From positions 7,928 through 71,927 of the forward strand of contig LUCM01008854.1 of NCBI GenBank assembly GCA_008360955.1: 64,000 nt of DNA, read 5' to 3'. A program made the position numbers and the translations under genes. Origin of the DNA: Fasciolopsis buskii (lineage: Eukaryota; Platyhelminthes; Trematoda; Plagiorchiida; Fasciolidae). The notes under the pieces were generated by a model. The model was not told the origin of the DNA. It saw only the letters and a list, made by a program, of their open reading frames with translations, and ran no database searches. This document shows positions 11,690 to 23,759 of the stretch, in pieces (position 1 is the first letter of the stretch; every line of letters starts with the position of its first letter).

Positions 11690-14600
11690 CAGTTCACAAT
11701 TAGTTTTGTTTTATATCATGTCTAGTGAAAAGTACAAGTCCATGTGACAACCTCGGATTGTCGCTCTATGATCGATTTCAATCAATCTGGCTAGCACTGT
11801 TCGTGTTGCCATATCCGGTGGTTGACCTGTGGGTCAGATTAATCATCAATACGGGCTTCGCACCCATGGACGAGTTGTGAATTAAAACCCCAGGTTATCA
11901 AATTTTAAATCCACAGTTTGTGGTACGCGTATTAATGATAAGGCCAGGAAGTGGTGTCATTGCAATGTAGAGTAAATAAACTCGCACACGTATTGGTTTG
12001 TCACGGAAGCTGTAGTCCAAGCAAACTACGATACGGAAACTCCAACCATGCACATGTTATTGATCACCCTTGTCATCAAACCCATAAACTGTCTACCTGG
12101 CGAGTGTTCGTGGATTTCCGAATCTCTGTGTTCTGTTATGTGAGATTTTAGATTACTTGACCACAACATAGATAAGAAGATATTTGTTTTTAGATATTTC
12201 CAAATGCATTTGAAAGGTACTTGCGCATTTCAGCAAACCATTAGCTCCCAGTAGGTTTCATTCAAAAAGATCGTTCCACGGATTATCAATGTGATTGGTT
12301 TGGGAAACGGAAGCCGAATCTGCTTTACTGTCAGAGAAAGCAGTTCCCTAATGCAATGGACAACATGTATGTCATAGACAATTAAAATGAATTTCAATCA
12401 TGGGACTTCCCGACGGGAGCGGTTTTACTGATTTTCTAGTTGCTAGGGCCGTTCACGAGCTTTTGCCATCACCTTTGTAGAGGGGTCAAAAGATAACGGG
12501 TGTACATCCTGCTCCGTATGAAAGTCTAAATCAACTCATTTGTCTACACCGTTGTTGTCGTGTTCCGAAGAATCTTGGTTAAAATGAATAGGCATAGATA
12601 AAATGCAGTTCTGATCCACCAATCAAAACGGAACCCTATCTCTTGTTTATTCGTTCTTCCGGTCCATTCAGCTAAGATTAGCACTTGGTCAAACGGAAAG
12701 AATAGCCGAGTTATTCACATTGGTTTTGTGAATTAATCGATTATGAAGTTTCTCATTTTTGCCATCATATTCTTGCAGCTTGCTAGGGTGGACAGTCTCG
12801 CTTCTTTGTGGAGGGGGAATGGGTGGTTTCTGTACTCACGCTACTGTCTCAGTAATGCAGATGTTGCAGCGTTGCAAATTTTTAATTTATTTAGATTCAT
12901 TGATTGTGAATTCATCTCTGCCACGCATTCTTTCGTTGTTATGTGGCGTGATGAAGTCGATGTTCCTCCAAAATCTGATTTGTATTGCATAAAAAAGATG
13001 ATTCATTTAAAGTGCACAAATGGGTTAAATTATTCTAACCCCACCCAACTTCCATTGCTAAAGGAATAAAACTCATCGGGTTATGATGCCTTGACCTAAT
13101 TCGATTGCCTGAGACAGGATATTTTCGCAAGCGTACGCTTTCAGTTGACTGTGCGTGTTTATGAAACGGTAGACATGAAAATATCGGCGGAGCAATGAAA
13201 CTGTTCAAAGCAAGCACAACAATACACGTATTAATACGGCTAGAAAAGTTCGTTAAAGCGTATAACTGATTATTTCGCAACACTCAACCCGGCTTATATC
13301 GCGAACCAAATAAGATTATTATATCATTATATCTAGCTGGATTGATGAGGTACTTGTGGAATTGGTAAACCAGGATTAACTAGTTATTTCTTCAACTACA
13401 GGCCATTCGTTTTTTCTACTATCCACTTGATCTTACATGTTCAGTATTCTCACAAAGAAACCTTGTCCATTCATGGTGTCTACATTGAAGGACTAACCAA
13501 GAATGGGAAGATATAAAACCCGGGTTAGAAACATCCAACCAGCACACGGCCAATCCCATTAAGCATAGCTGATTTGAGCTAAAGTCACTTTTAAAACAAA
13601 ATGATCAGGCAGCTCAAGTAAAACAAATTATTTTGTGAGATGGCCGGAGTGATCAAAATTATTGATTAGTGGAAACGAAAAAGTTAATCTATGCGTTTTT
13701 TTCTTTTCGACGTGCAAGTCAAATGTCTAAAGCTGTTAGAAACGCAGTTGTATTTTTCATCCAGTTCTTGGTTTAAATCATAAATGTCCGTTTGCCAACA
13801 CAACACGTACAAATGAAGATATCCAGCTTCAAAAATGAACTGCAACATTCACAATGAGCAGTGCGATCACCACACACTGAAATTCAGCGGGTAAACTGAA
13901 TCATCTAGATTTTCTCTGAATGGCTATTTAGTAATCATAAGGACAAGTTGAAATTCTGCATTTTTCTATTAGCTCGTGCCAAATCAAATCAAGCATTGCA
14001 TTTGGTCATCCCCATTTGGGTGAATTTTCAGCGCGAACGAACAAAAGGTACAAATACTTAGTGAGGGGAGTGCAAACATTATTGGACGTTTTGGTAAGAT
14101 AGTTGGTTTGATGAAACAATAATAGAAGCGAATATAAATGCAAATATAGTGCACTTAGGGGAGTGCTCATCAACCGCACATTACCAGTTCGTGATTTGTA
14201 TACAAGCAAATAGGATAGAGAACGAGATTTTTCCCGTATGTGGAGGTACGAGAACACAGCAGCGCAAATGTGAAACGAGTCGAAGAATGAGAAAAAGTGC
14301 CTAAAGAGCTCTATGTGAAGACAGTGATCGATTCTGGACAGAAGGTTGTCCGAAAACCTACCGCAGATATCGGGATGTTGTACGACGATAAAATGCACAA
14401 GTAGTTCTCTTTTACTTCCCTAAAGCGTGCAGACCCTTTTAAAGGTTTGATTATAAGAATAAAATCCCACCTCTTTTAAACCATGTAGGAATGTTGCGGA
14501 GCAGTAAATCTAGAGGGTGAGAGCGGTAGAAGTAAAAAGTTGATAAAAAGTTTACAGGATACTCTTAGGTTTTTCCGTTCAAAGGACACAATGGAGCGTA

Positions 14601-16200
14601 CGAAACACAAATTCAACATGGCCGTTCCAAGAGGGGTATTTAGGCCAAACTGCACAAAGACAGCGAAAAGGAGACCTTTTGGGAGTGTACTGGTTATTAA
14701 TTTCCGGTGGTGGGAGGTCACTGAAGACAGACGAATACCAGGAGTTATGAGGAAAATTAAAGCGGACCTCAATATATCTTGAGGACATCCAGTGACGAGG
14801 GGTGAGAGGCACATCAGTCGCTCAGTTGATTTGGGTTCTTTTGCGAGTGAATATGACTAACATTGAAGGAACAACCCGAGAGCACATCACCAGCATATTC
14901 GCAACCAATGAAATCGGGGTGTAAAAAATCTGATAACGTAAGTCACTCAGGAGCGTGTGGTGGATCGATACTCCTTAGACATAGCAGATTTCTGGTCACA
15001 GAAAAGATACCAAAACAATTGGGTGACTAAACTGCAGGGTCACGTGCACCCATTTTGAATAACGGAAGAAAATAAATTGAATCCACAAGACCTATTGCTT
15101 TTAAATTTCAGCGAAGTTCTGAAAAGGAAATTTTTCGAAATTCGATTGATCAAATGTAATAAACTCGATTAAAAGGAGGGAGCACGATAGCCGAAGGTTT
15201 GCAGAACTGATAGCTGAATCCATGGAAGTCAAGACTGTACTCGAGTTTTGGGTCGTAACGTTGTTCTTACACTTTCCAGATCTCGCGGCAGCTTTTGTTA
15301 CTTAGGCGACAGTCAGCATGCAGTGCGTTTGAAGGCCGGACCTAAATTTCGATAGCAAAAATGAGATCTTTAAATTTTATCTTAAAATTCTACAGTCGTC
15401 ACAACAGAATTTAATATACCCAGTTAGATGTTTGCGATAGTTTGATACATTATATAGAAGAAAATCTGTAAAGTTATTGCAAGCCAGAGGAAGAAGCAAC
15501 CACAATCAGAGCATTGTATTGTATACAATTTTGCGTACAAAATGTTATGTCGCATTTCAGTCAAAAATCGTGAGGGTAAAAATTAAAATAGGAAAAAAAA
15601 GAATTTACACACACCTTGTAAAAGTGTGAAAAACTCATCGGGGAATAATCATAGCACATTAAGATAGATTGCTCAGGAATTCGGCTAATGCACGGTCGCG
15701 GTTCGTCAAAATACTTGTTAAATATGGGACAGTGGAATGCTTATAGATAATGTTTCTAGAGGGTATGGAACGAAACGCGTATCGTGTAGAGATATAACAG
15801 CGACACTTTGAAAGATCGTTGTGCAGAGGATGTGTGGGATATGAAAAATTTTGTGAGCAAATTTCTCACATGCTGATAAGCATCAATCGCATAGAGTTAA
15901 GGACAATTCAGTCAGTGGTACGAAGGACACACGGGTAAAAATTGATAGCCTCCGGCAAACAGTTTTCAGGTCAACCTGGAAATATAACTGGGGAACAGCA
16001 AAATACTGGGAAACACACTGGTATACAAATCGGGAGGTGGTGCTTTGTTTCACCTCGTAGTGCCGAAGCTTCCCGATTTGAAATGGCAACCGTCGGAGAG
16101 TTTTTACACAGGCAGAAATGTGAGAAGTTCTCTTCGGATTTTTATCAATAGATATTTCACAGAATCAACCCTGAAAAGTGTTTCTGAGTCGATGAAAACG
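11690..16200. other. No gene recognised
   Basis: Several ORFs of 60-130 codons occur (for example 12743-13069 + with a signal-peptide-like start, 14006-14398 - and 14476-14814 -). None has recognisable motifs or a convincing set of splice sites, and their lengths are expected by chance in AT-rich DNA. Confidence 0.4.
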
Positions 16201-16723
16201 TTCCAGATGGATGGGCTGACCGAGAGAGAGTGGAGAGACATTCGACACATTTAGATGTATTGAAATTTAAATCAGCTCGTGCAGAAAAATCGTAAACAGA
16301 ACATAAGTTGGTGGAAAAACTTTGAAGATCATCGTTGTTCGAAGCGGCTTGAGAGCGGGCAACATCACCATCATACTTAAACAGATGAGCTAGTAGATAA
16401 GTCGCTAATGTAAGTAGAGAAGAGGGCCGGTGAAAGAACAGAACCCTGTAGCACGCCTGAGTTGTTAATCAACGGTTTTGAAGTTTTACCATCCGTTCGT
16501 TTGCATTGGGTTCGGTTAGTAAATTAATCAGACAGCCATGCTAATAACGGTCTGGGACAACCAAATGTTTACAGTTTGTGAAGTAAAAGAGACCGTGGGA
16601 CCGAATCAAATGCCGACGAATAGTCTAAAAAGGCGCAACGCCAGATTTCATTGATGCATTTAACGACTTACAAATGTCGTGAGTGAGGGAGGCGACAACG
16701 GCCAACGTAGACCTGTTAGATTT

Positions 16724-17185
16724 CTAGGCGAACTGAAGAGGGTCGTCAGGAGGACACATGAAAGAACACAGGCATTTAAGAATAGCACGCTCCGTCCTTT
16801 TAAGACCAGAAGACGTTGAGGCGATGGGGCGAAAATGCTGTGCCAAAACAGTAGAACTGATAGATTCTGGGATGAGTCTCCAGCAATCAGGGATAGAAGA
16901 TAAGCTTAAGGATGAGCTAATTAGAGAAGTAAATGCATCCGTCAAAGCCGCAGCACCGTGCCTTAAAACAGCTGAGAACAGACTGTCAGGACCAACCCCT
17001 GTGGTTATTTTAGTGGTGCGTCGAAGGTCGAGCACCTCTTCTCTAGAAAAACTTGCAACTGTCGTATCATCACCCGGTCTAAATATGACCGGGGTACAAG
17101 TGGAAGGATGGATGAAAGCACGATTGATACTGTCGACACCCAAAGAAGTTTTCGCATGTTTATTGTTCTCACACAGTAGTGCCAT
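16724..17185 (-). pseudogene. N-terminal reverse-transcriptase fragment of the CR1-like element
   Basis: A 153-codon open frame has the RT finger signature GPDSLFSAVLRHGAA and the PIASTSSGLKRTERAIL block that precedes the polymerase core in CR1-type elements. It ends before motif A. Motif C is recognisable only in altered form, so there is no working polymerase. Confidence 0.75.
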
Positions 17186-17673
17186 AGGAATCGATTGTTG
17201 TTACTACTCACGAGTTGGCTGGCGAATGTAGTGTCGATGTATTGGATTTCAGCTTTTATTGGTTTGGAGGTATACGCTTGAGTTATTACGGGATTTGTAG
17301 AAGCGCTCTTTGTATCTTCCTAGAGATTTCAGTTTCTGGGTGGAGGTACGACCATTTGAGACGGATGGTGTTTCTGAGGGGCAGATATCAAAGAATGCGT
17401 TGGCCGTCTCTGTGAAAAGTTTGACATTGTCATTGAGCAGGGCTTCAAAAGAGAAACAGGTAGATGCAAGCGGAGAGGATTTCTGAAGAAGAATAAGGTT
17501 GTTGTGTGAAAGGTTACGGAGGCAAACTTGAGTTTGATTTGTTCACCTGAGGGAATGGAAAGTTGATGTAAAGTATATCGTGGGCCTTAACAGAAGCAGA
17601 CAGTGATCACTACTTGAAATTGGGGCACTCAGTTTCAGGACAAATAAATCAGGGTGGTTGGTAATAACTCCAT

Positions 17674-18177
17674 CTAAAATGGAGCCTCTTCTGGTGAGCG
17701 AACCGCAGAGGTCAGGGAAATCAGTGGTAGGGTGGATGCATGATTGAAATCACCTACAATAATATTCAGACTATCTTCAAGAAGAGGAACAATAAATACT
17801 AGGAAAGATTCGAAAAAAAGATGTGATTTTGTGTTGCGAGCTAAAAGGGTAATATAAAAGTTCCTTGTGATTGTAATATTATGGCGAGAAAACATGGGAT
17901 GACACTGTGTCACGAGACAGTCAATTCTGTTTAGCGAGTACGTATAAACAGCTTCGGACTTGCCGGATCAGAAGGAGTTTATGCATGTTGCCACAACTCC
18001 TCCATTCTTCTTGTCCGAAACTCTCTCCTGCCGATGGAGTCTGGGGCTGTCTATCGACACGAATGCATCAGCGATATCCGGGTTTAGCCACGATTCTTGT
18101 ATGAAGATGACATACGTGTGAAATGCGAGGGACAGATGCGACGTTTTCGTAAACAGAGAGTGGATCTTGGTACTCAA
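17674..18177 (-). pseudogene. Endonuclease fragments of the CR1-like element
   Basis: Two open minus-strand pieces in different frames (18177-17968 and 17913-17674) carry the ESWLNPD and NGGVV segments and then the GDFNH metal-binding segment of AP-type endonucleases. The frame break between them makes this a pseudogene. Confidence 0.72.
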
Positions 18178-18720
18178 TAATGGTGGAATGGAAATCTTGG
18201 CTGGAAGGGTGCATTTAAGGGATGTCTGCCCGCCAGCATGAATGCCTCTTTTAGATGGATTAGATCTTTAAGGTGCAGCAGTTCGTGATCCCAGTCCATT
18301 TTGAAAAAAGATGCGGTTTTTGAACAAAGGTAATTCCGAAAGATTGTAGCGGCGAACGGAGACCATAATGGAACCAAATATGTGACAAGAAAACAACGAA
18401 ATTTGGATGATATAGAGTTGCAGCGCAGCTTGTCGATTGGCGCGCCTCTTATAGAGTGGGTCAAAGAATTACTGTTGTTGTAAATCTCGAGATGAAGTAT
18501 TAAAATGGAGTAATCAGCCATTCCAGTCAGACATGCTTTTTAACAGAGACATTATTAGGAAGTTAACTAAATCTGAACCAAGAAAAGTATTGTTACTCGT
18601 AGGAAATATTAAAACGGTGGGAAAACTAAAGGATGATAAGAAGGTCTCAGATCTGTTAGTCACCGTGGATAACGTTCAGAATATGACCAATGTAAGTAAA
18701 TAAACAGCTAAATATTTCAC

Positions 18721-18759
18721 GATTCTGAGTCGAACGCCTTAGCCATTACGCTACCGGGC
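18721..18759 (-). repeat. tRNA-like 5' half, possible tRNA-derived SINE remnant
   Basis: The minus strand reads like the acceptor/D-arm half of a tRNA. It starts GCCCGGTAGCGTAATGG, which matches the polymerase III box A pattern, then TAAGGCGTTCGACTCAG. No box B (GGTTCGAATCC-like) follows, so it is not a complete tRNA. A truncated tRNA-derived SINE is the simplest reading. It lies 0.2 kb from the 5' side of the CR1-like element. Confidence 0.45.
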
Positions 18760-18769
18760 AGGCTGTGAA

Positions 18770-21440
18770 CGGTTTGTTGAACTTCACAACACATGAGCAT
18801 GTTGCACCTATCCGTCACTGATTTGCACGGTTACTGTCCGTTAGCTCAGACCGATCGACCCCTACTGATAGATGACTTCTGTGCAGGTAGCCTAAGTACG
18901 ACCAAGGCTTTGGATATGACCCAGTTCGGGTGCGGTCTATATGCACTGCTCATGATTCCTAACAAGGATGAAACAACTGTACAGTGCCTCCATGGTTTCT
19001 TTATGGTGAGTTGAGCGATGATATCACATGGTGAATTAGTTCATGAAACATTCAATCTCTTGCTACTAACTTGAAACAATTACTATGAAACGTACTCTGC
19101 CTAGTTCAACGAAGCATGATTTGACTGGGAATCCTCCGCGAAAATTGAACTGTGGAGTGTTTTTACAGACGGTTTGTTGATTAGTTTAGTCATTAAGGCT
19201 GATAACAAATTCTGCTGCACATAATGCCTTGTGCCTTGGAACACTGTCCATAATCGTTATAGAATGAAACACACAAGCAAAACTTAGTAAACCCAACTTA
19301 TGAGAGTCATTCTGAATTATTAAGACAGACGTGAGCTATCCAGAGAGATAAAATCTGGAACGAAAAGGAAACTGATCCAACTAAAGCATTGCATATTCGC
19401 GGCGTACTATGTGGGCCGCCATAAAATGATCTGACTCTATCACTGCTAATGCTGGGCAATGTATTTGGCTATTTTCGAATTATTTTGCTTTTCTGATTTT
19501 GTATTTTTCAGATGGCTTACACACCAGTTTTGAAAACAGCTCTCTGGATAGGCATTATATCGGAGCATTTATAGTAGGATTCCGCCAATCAGAGCTAAGG
19601 GTAAAATGCATATAGAAACTACAAAACAAATGTCTACTTAAATTGACGGAAGCGTTCTTTTACGTCATTATCTTCAATCGGGAAGGTGACATACAACGCT
19701 ATATTGTTGACCAGTAATATATCTCCACATAAATCGCAAAGTCATCATAAAAATCGTATTCAGTTGCATAGATCCGGTTTCTTCCTGCATCACCGGCCAC
19801 CAGTCAACTGTATCGTCGATCCAGACACTCGCACCCGCAATGGAAATCACGAGACGGGCAACATTTCCTTGCTAGCTTGTCTACGAGAATCTAATCGCGA
19901 CCCCACGTGAATCCTGGAATTGATCAAAAACTGGGACACTCAGCAGCACAATTTTCTACATTGCAGTTGGTTGTTTTATGCCAAAAAATGCAAATCGAAC
20001 AGACTGACCGAGGGAGAGAAAAGGTTAGTGACATTATGGTAAGATCGTTTTCGGCCTCCCACTACCCTCTCTCTACTGGACAAGGAAAGTAGGCATTATT
20101 TTTCGTCCACAACGTACATTTTTTTCCACAGCGAATTCCTAATTCTCCAAGAGTTCGCGTGGGTCGTCTCAAAGAAACTTGATGTCAAATGAAAAACATA
20201 ACATAAACGGCTAATTTATTTAAAAGAAAAGCCGTGAGCGGATGACCATAAGCAGGATAAAAAAACTTTTGTTCAGGACTTGTGTTTTACAAATGTTGCT
20301 TCATTTTCGTCATTTTTACTGTTCTGATATTTTGGTGGACGTGATTTGTGATCTAATCTGATGATTTGTTTGTATTGACATTATCTTGGTCACAATGTCC
20401 GGATCCGCCAAAAACTGATTACTTCATTCAATCAACAAGCCACATTTCTCCCAGGCAAAGGGCACAAATTAACCCTTTTATTATATTTCTAAAACTCCAG
20501 CATTCAAGATGAGATGGACAGATTTCGATCAAAATTTTAGGCAATTTCGTCAACGTGCCGAATTTCTGTGATTGAGGAAAGTTACCACAGTTCTTTTCAG
20601 TTTCCTGTTTGGATGTGGCACCCAATTACACAAATATTCATCACATTAGGTCTCAGGCTAGTGGTGGATTTTTATTATTGTTTACCCTTGTTGTCAGTCA
20701 CAGTGTGATAGCTGGACTGGAAATGTTTCATTGCTCAGGTCGTTCGTACATTAATAATAATGATTTCGCTGATTACTTCAATCAGGGTTGCATCGGTCTG
20801 AAAGCAAACTAAGGAAAAAACAAATTGGTTGTGTTTTCCGCATATTTAGCGTTAACTCTCCCACTTTGTGAATTATCTCTTGGTTTATTTTCAGTTTGAA
20901 AAATGAAGATTTATGTGTACTTATAAAGCAAATAATTTGTTTAAAATTGACTCTGTTCAATAATGTTTTCACTAAATAGCTATGATATTCCTTTGAAAGT
21001 GAAATCCAGAACAGAAATGCGGTAGTCTCACAACGGGCTGGACGTACGCTTTGGACGTAAACTGATTAGGCAATGTGGATGAACGCATATTTGCTGTTTT
21101 ACAAGGTTATGACCAAAATTGTCGAACGTTTTTTCACCTAATTCCCTTCAGTGTGCAATATTAATACAGCAGAAGGAGATACACGCAACCTAGGAATCAA
21201 ATAGAATTTTGCAAAAGTAAATTACAAGAAAGCGAGAGAATGATCTTATGCGGTTAGCTATCGGTATTAATATGTTTTTAAAGAAATTCACGTGTTTGGA
21301 GAAGGGTGACACACTGAAAACTGTCCCAAAAATGACCATGGAAGAAGTGGAAACTAGTTCGAAAGTTTCGTAAAAACAGATATGAAGTCGTAATTACAGA
21401 CAAAAAAAACTGGGACAGAATTCACGGCAGACAAAAATGT
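18770..21440. other. No gene recognised
   Basis: Contains short ORFs, of which 18793-19014 (+), 19686-19910 (+) and 20609-20812 (+) are the most protein-like. None shows a known motif. About 18.78-19.02 kb and 19.78-19.9 kb look GC-richer than the surroundings and may be old repeats. Confidence 0.35.
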
Positions 21441-21457
21441 GCCCATAATTCATCGAT

Positions 21458-21594
21458 CTAATTCAAATTATCTATTGGCAAAATCAGACCAACAGAACGT
21501 AAGCGAAATGCAGACGCAGCGTTTTGCAAGCCAGCTACCAAATAAGTGTTCCGATGTTCTTCTCGACAGAGAACCATGAAACGTTGCGTTCCGG
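21458..21594 (-). CDS. Possible terminal exon of an unidentified minus-strand gene
   Basis: One of the best non-TE exon candidates. It is preceded on the minus strand by a very strong acceptor (TTTATTTCTTCATTTGTC then TTTTCCAG). It encodes GTQRFMVLCREEHRNTYLVA and then LQNAASAFRLRSVGLILPID before a TAG stop at 21458-21460. The composition is clearly protein-like. The exon begins with the last two bases of a codon, so the previous exon should end with one spare base. I recognise no family. Upstream candidate exons lie at 23.0 and 23.6 kb. Confidence 0.4.
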
Positions 21595-22978
21595 CTGGAA
21601 AAGACAAATGAAGAAATAAATCAGAGAGATCTACAGTCTGATCTGTGTTCAAGCGATGAAAAACTTAAATATTTGTCCATTTTCCTTTTGGTACTAGAGG
21701 GATCAGACATAAAAGGGCAACGAACAGTACTTGAGTATTGAGGACAACAATTCATTCGGAAACAAATGATGACAAACAACTATTTGTACGATCGATCATA
21801 ACATTGTCAGGGTACATTTACCACGGGTTTAGAAAGCCCGGTTATTTTGACGAATTAACTGCAAACAAATGTACCACTGGTTTTTTTATAATGCAGGAAA
21901 GGGAATAAGTTATCTGCTTTTTCTTTGACTAGCCGATCGGCGATCGATTACACCTACCGGCCCCTATTGCTCTTTCCCACTAACTTCATTAAGAAAAACC
22001 AAACTGAACAAGCAAAATTAAATCCTTTACATTGGTATTCTATGATCAACGATTATTTTGTTTGTTAATCTGGATCATGGTTGCATTTTGACTTTCTCAT
22101 GCTCACATTATCGACTGACACCATCGATGACACCATAACACTGTTGGTCTTTGATCAGTCTAATGTCTGCCGCCAATCAGTGTTCCTTTCAATCCGGGGT
22201 TGGTTTTTTATTTTGGACCCGGTTTTTACATTTATTGTAGAAAGGCTTCGTTGGAAACCCGGTATGAATTAGCACACATTCAGTGTTTCCGAAGCCTGCC
22301 CCGCTGATGATGAATGAATGAGGAACAACAAAAAGCTGTGTGCCAATTGCTCATTTGTGTGGATTCGATGGAGTCCATCCTATATGCCTTCAATGGGCTT
22401 TGTGTTCATTTCAACTGATTTCCCTCGGAAAGAAGACTCCTTTGGCTTTAGACAGTCATTAATTACCGGTAAAAATAAACTTTCACATAACATCCTTTTC
22501 TTTGGACCCATTTATTCATATCGGGTCTGAAACTTATGAATACAATTGGGTGTTGATCTCACCAGTTGTTTGTTGAGTGCTTTTGCTGACTGGCATGACT
22601 AACCATACCAGCCGTCTGACTTTCGTTGTCTTCTCAACGTCATTTGACTGATCTTTGGCCCAGTGACCCAGTGACACTGACGGCCTAGACTTGAATCGTC
22701 ATTGAAATTCACAGTCTATCTTGACCTCCCATCCATGTACTTGGACTCTCGAACCGACCTTAATGGGTGTCTATATTCTTTAATTTTATTTGGCCGTGTG
22801 CGACTGGAAAACGTCCGTTATCCTAGGTTCCACAAAAGGGACAGTTACAGACGAAATAAAAAAGTAAAATTAATAACTTTGTTTTTCAACAGTGAACATG
22901 CAAGTAGACTAGACAAAGGCAGCACAAGCGGCATAGCTTATTAGCGATGGCTACCAATCTTTTGTTTATCACTATCAC

Positions 22979-23101
22979 CAGTTTATAATCTTCTAAGAGT
23001 AGAAGAGAATTTATTTTCGCAAACTTGTTGAGAACACTTTCCATCTCCTCGACCACTGACAATTTCAAATAATCGGGGACTGATTCGATCGAAGAAGCCG
23101 T
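22979..23101 (-). CDS. Possible internal exon, unidentified
   Basis: The minus-strand frame reads ASSIESVPDYLKLSVVEEME followed by SVLNKFAKINSLLLLEDYK, an acidic, helix-prone stretch that looks coding. Acceptors (GCTGAAG or TTGTCAG) and the donor (CTG before GTGATA) are only moderate, so the boundaries are uncertain. It probably belongs with the candidate exons at 23.6 and 21.5 kb on the same strand, but the phases do not join directly, so at least one more exon would be needed. Confidence 0.35.
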
Positions 23102-23549
23102 ACTTCAGCAAGAGTTTTCATAGACGAAAACACTAACGTTAAATACTTTTCCTGCGATGTTGTTTTGAGACCCTAAACTTTGTCTTCATCGCTTATTGTT
23201 CGCAGTTGAAGACTTCAACCTACTTGCCGTTCAGTGCGGGTATATTTGGCAACAGATACAGCAGCCTGAAACATTTTTGACGGTTCAGGAGCACATCTGT
23301 TGAGAAATTCGTGTTGTTTATCCGTGCTGCTCGCTCAGGACAGAGAAAGCAGACTGGATTGAAAACTAAGGTCTGAGCGGTTCGTTGTACACGGTATTCT
23401 GTGCAAATACATATGGTCCAAAGCGCACTAGTTTCATGTACTAACGGTTACGGTAAGTCGATTTTTCACCTGTGCCATAAATCACCTAAGGAAGTATTTC
23501 GAACAAAACGGTAATTTCGCTGTCAGACCTTTTTGTTCATAATAACTAC

Positions 23550-23714
23550 TTCTTTTGAACTCGGACTAAACAGTTCGTGTAAAACATCACGGCTGTCTAG
23601 GATCACCCAAAATACTGCTGATTTCATTCCTAAGGGTTCGTATGTGACCCTAACGATTAACGACACATTACTCATTACGTAGTTCATGGGGAGTGCTGTG
23701 ATTTCCAATAACAT
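23550..23714 (-). CDS. Possible internal exon, beta-sandwich-like
   Basis: The minus-strand frame contains ALPMNYVMSNVSLIVRVTYE and then PLGMKSAVFWVILDSRDVLH, with a possible donor (AAAGAA before GTAGTT). The alternation of V-x-V-x-Y-x-P and a later hydrophobic strand is weakly reminiscent of the MSP/ASH-type Ig-like repeats of large ciliary proteins (HYDIN, CFAP47, DLEC1). That is inference from pattern only. It is grouped with the 23.0 and 21.5 kb candidates. Confidence 0.35.
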
Positions 23715-23759
23715 TAAACTTTTAACGTTTACCTTATTGTGGTATGTTGTTACAGGTTT

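Larger units (their letters stand above)
16200..18525 (-). mobile_element. CR1-like non-LTR retrotransposon, heavily decayed
   Basis: The minus strand shows a CR1/jockey-type layout. An endonuclease part lies at 18177-17968 (IQESWLNPDIADAF, with DKKNGGVV typical of the CR1 endonuclease) and 17913-17674 (IVGDFNH). The reverse transcriptase start is at 17185-16724 (TGVGPDSLFSAVLRHGAAAL, HFRPIASTSSGLKRTERAIL). Further RT remnants at about 16500-16250 read as GVLQGSVLSPALFSTYISDL and a KYDGDVA-like relic of the catalytic YADD box. Frames are broken throughout. The upstream ORF at 18521-18174 may be the 5' part of the same element. Exact ends are unknown. Confidence 0.75.

Noticed and set aside
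12743..13069. 108-codon plus ORF with ATG and a signal-peptide-like start
   Set aside because: The remainder is not protein-like in a convincing way and no donor, acceptor or homologue supports it.
14006..14814. Two minus ORFs of 112-130 codons
   Set aside because: No transposon or protein-family motif, low-complexity hydrophobic composition, no splice support.
16758..17231. 157-codon plus ORF
   Set aside because: Antisense shadow of the CR1-like reverse-transcriptase fragment.
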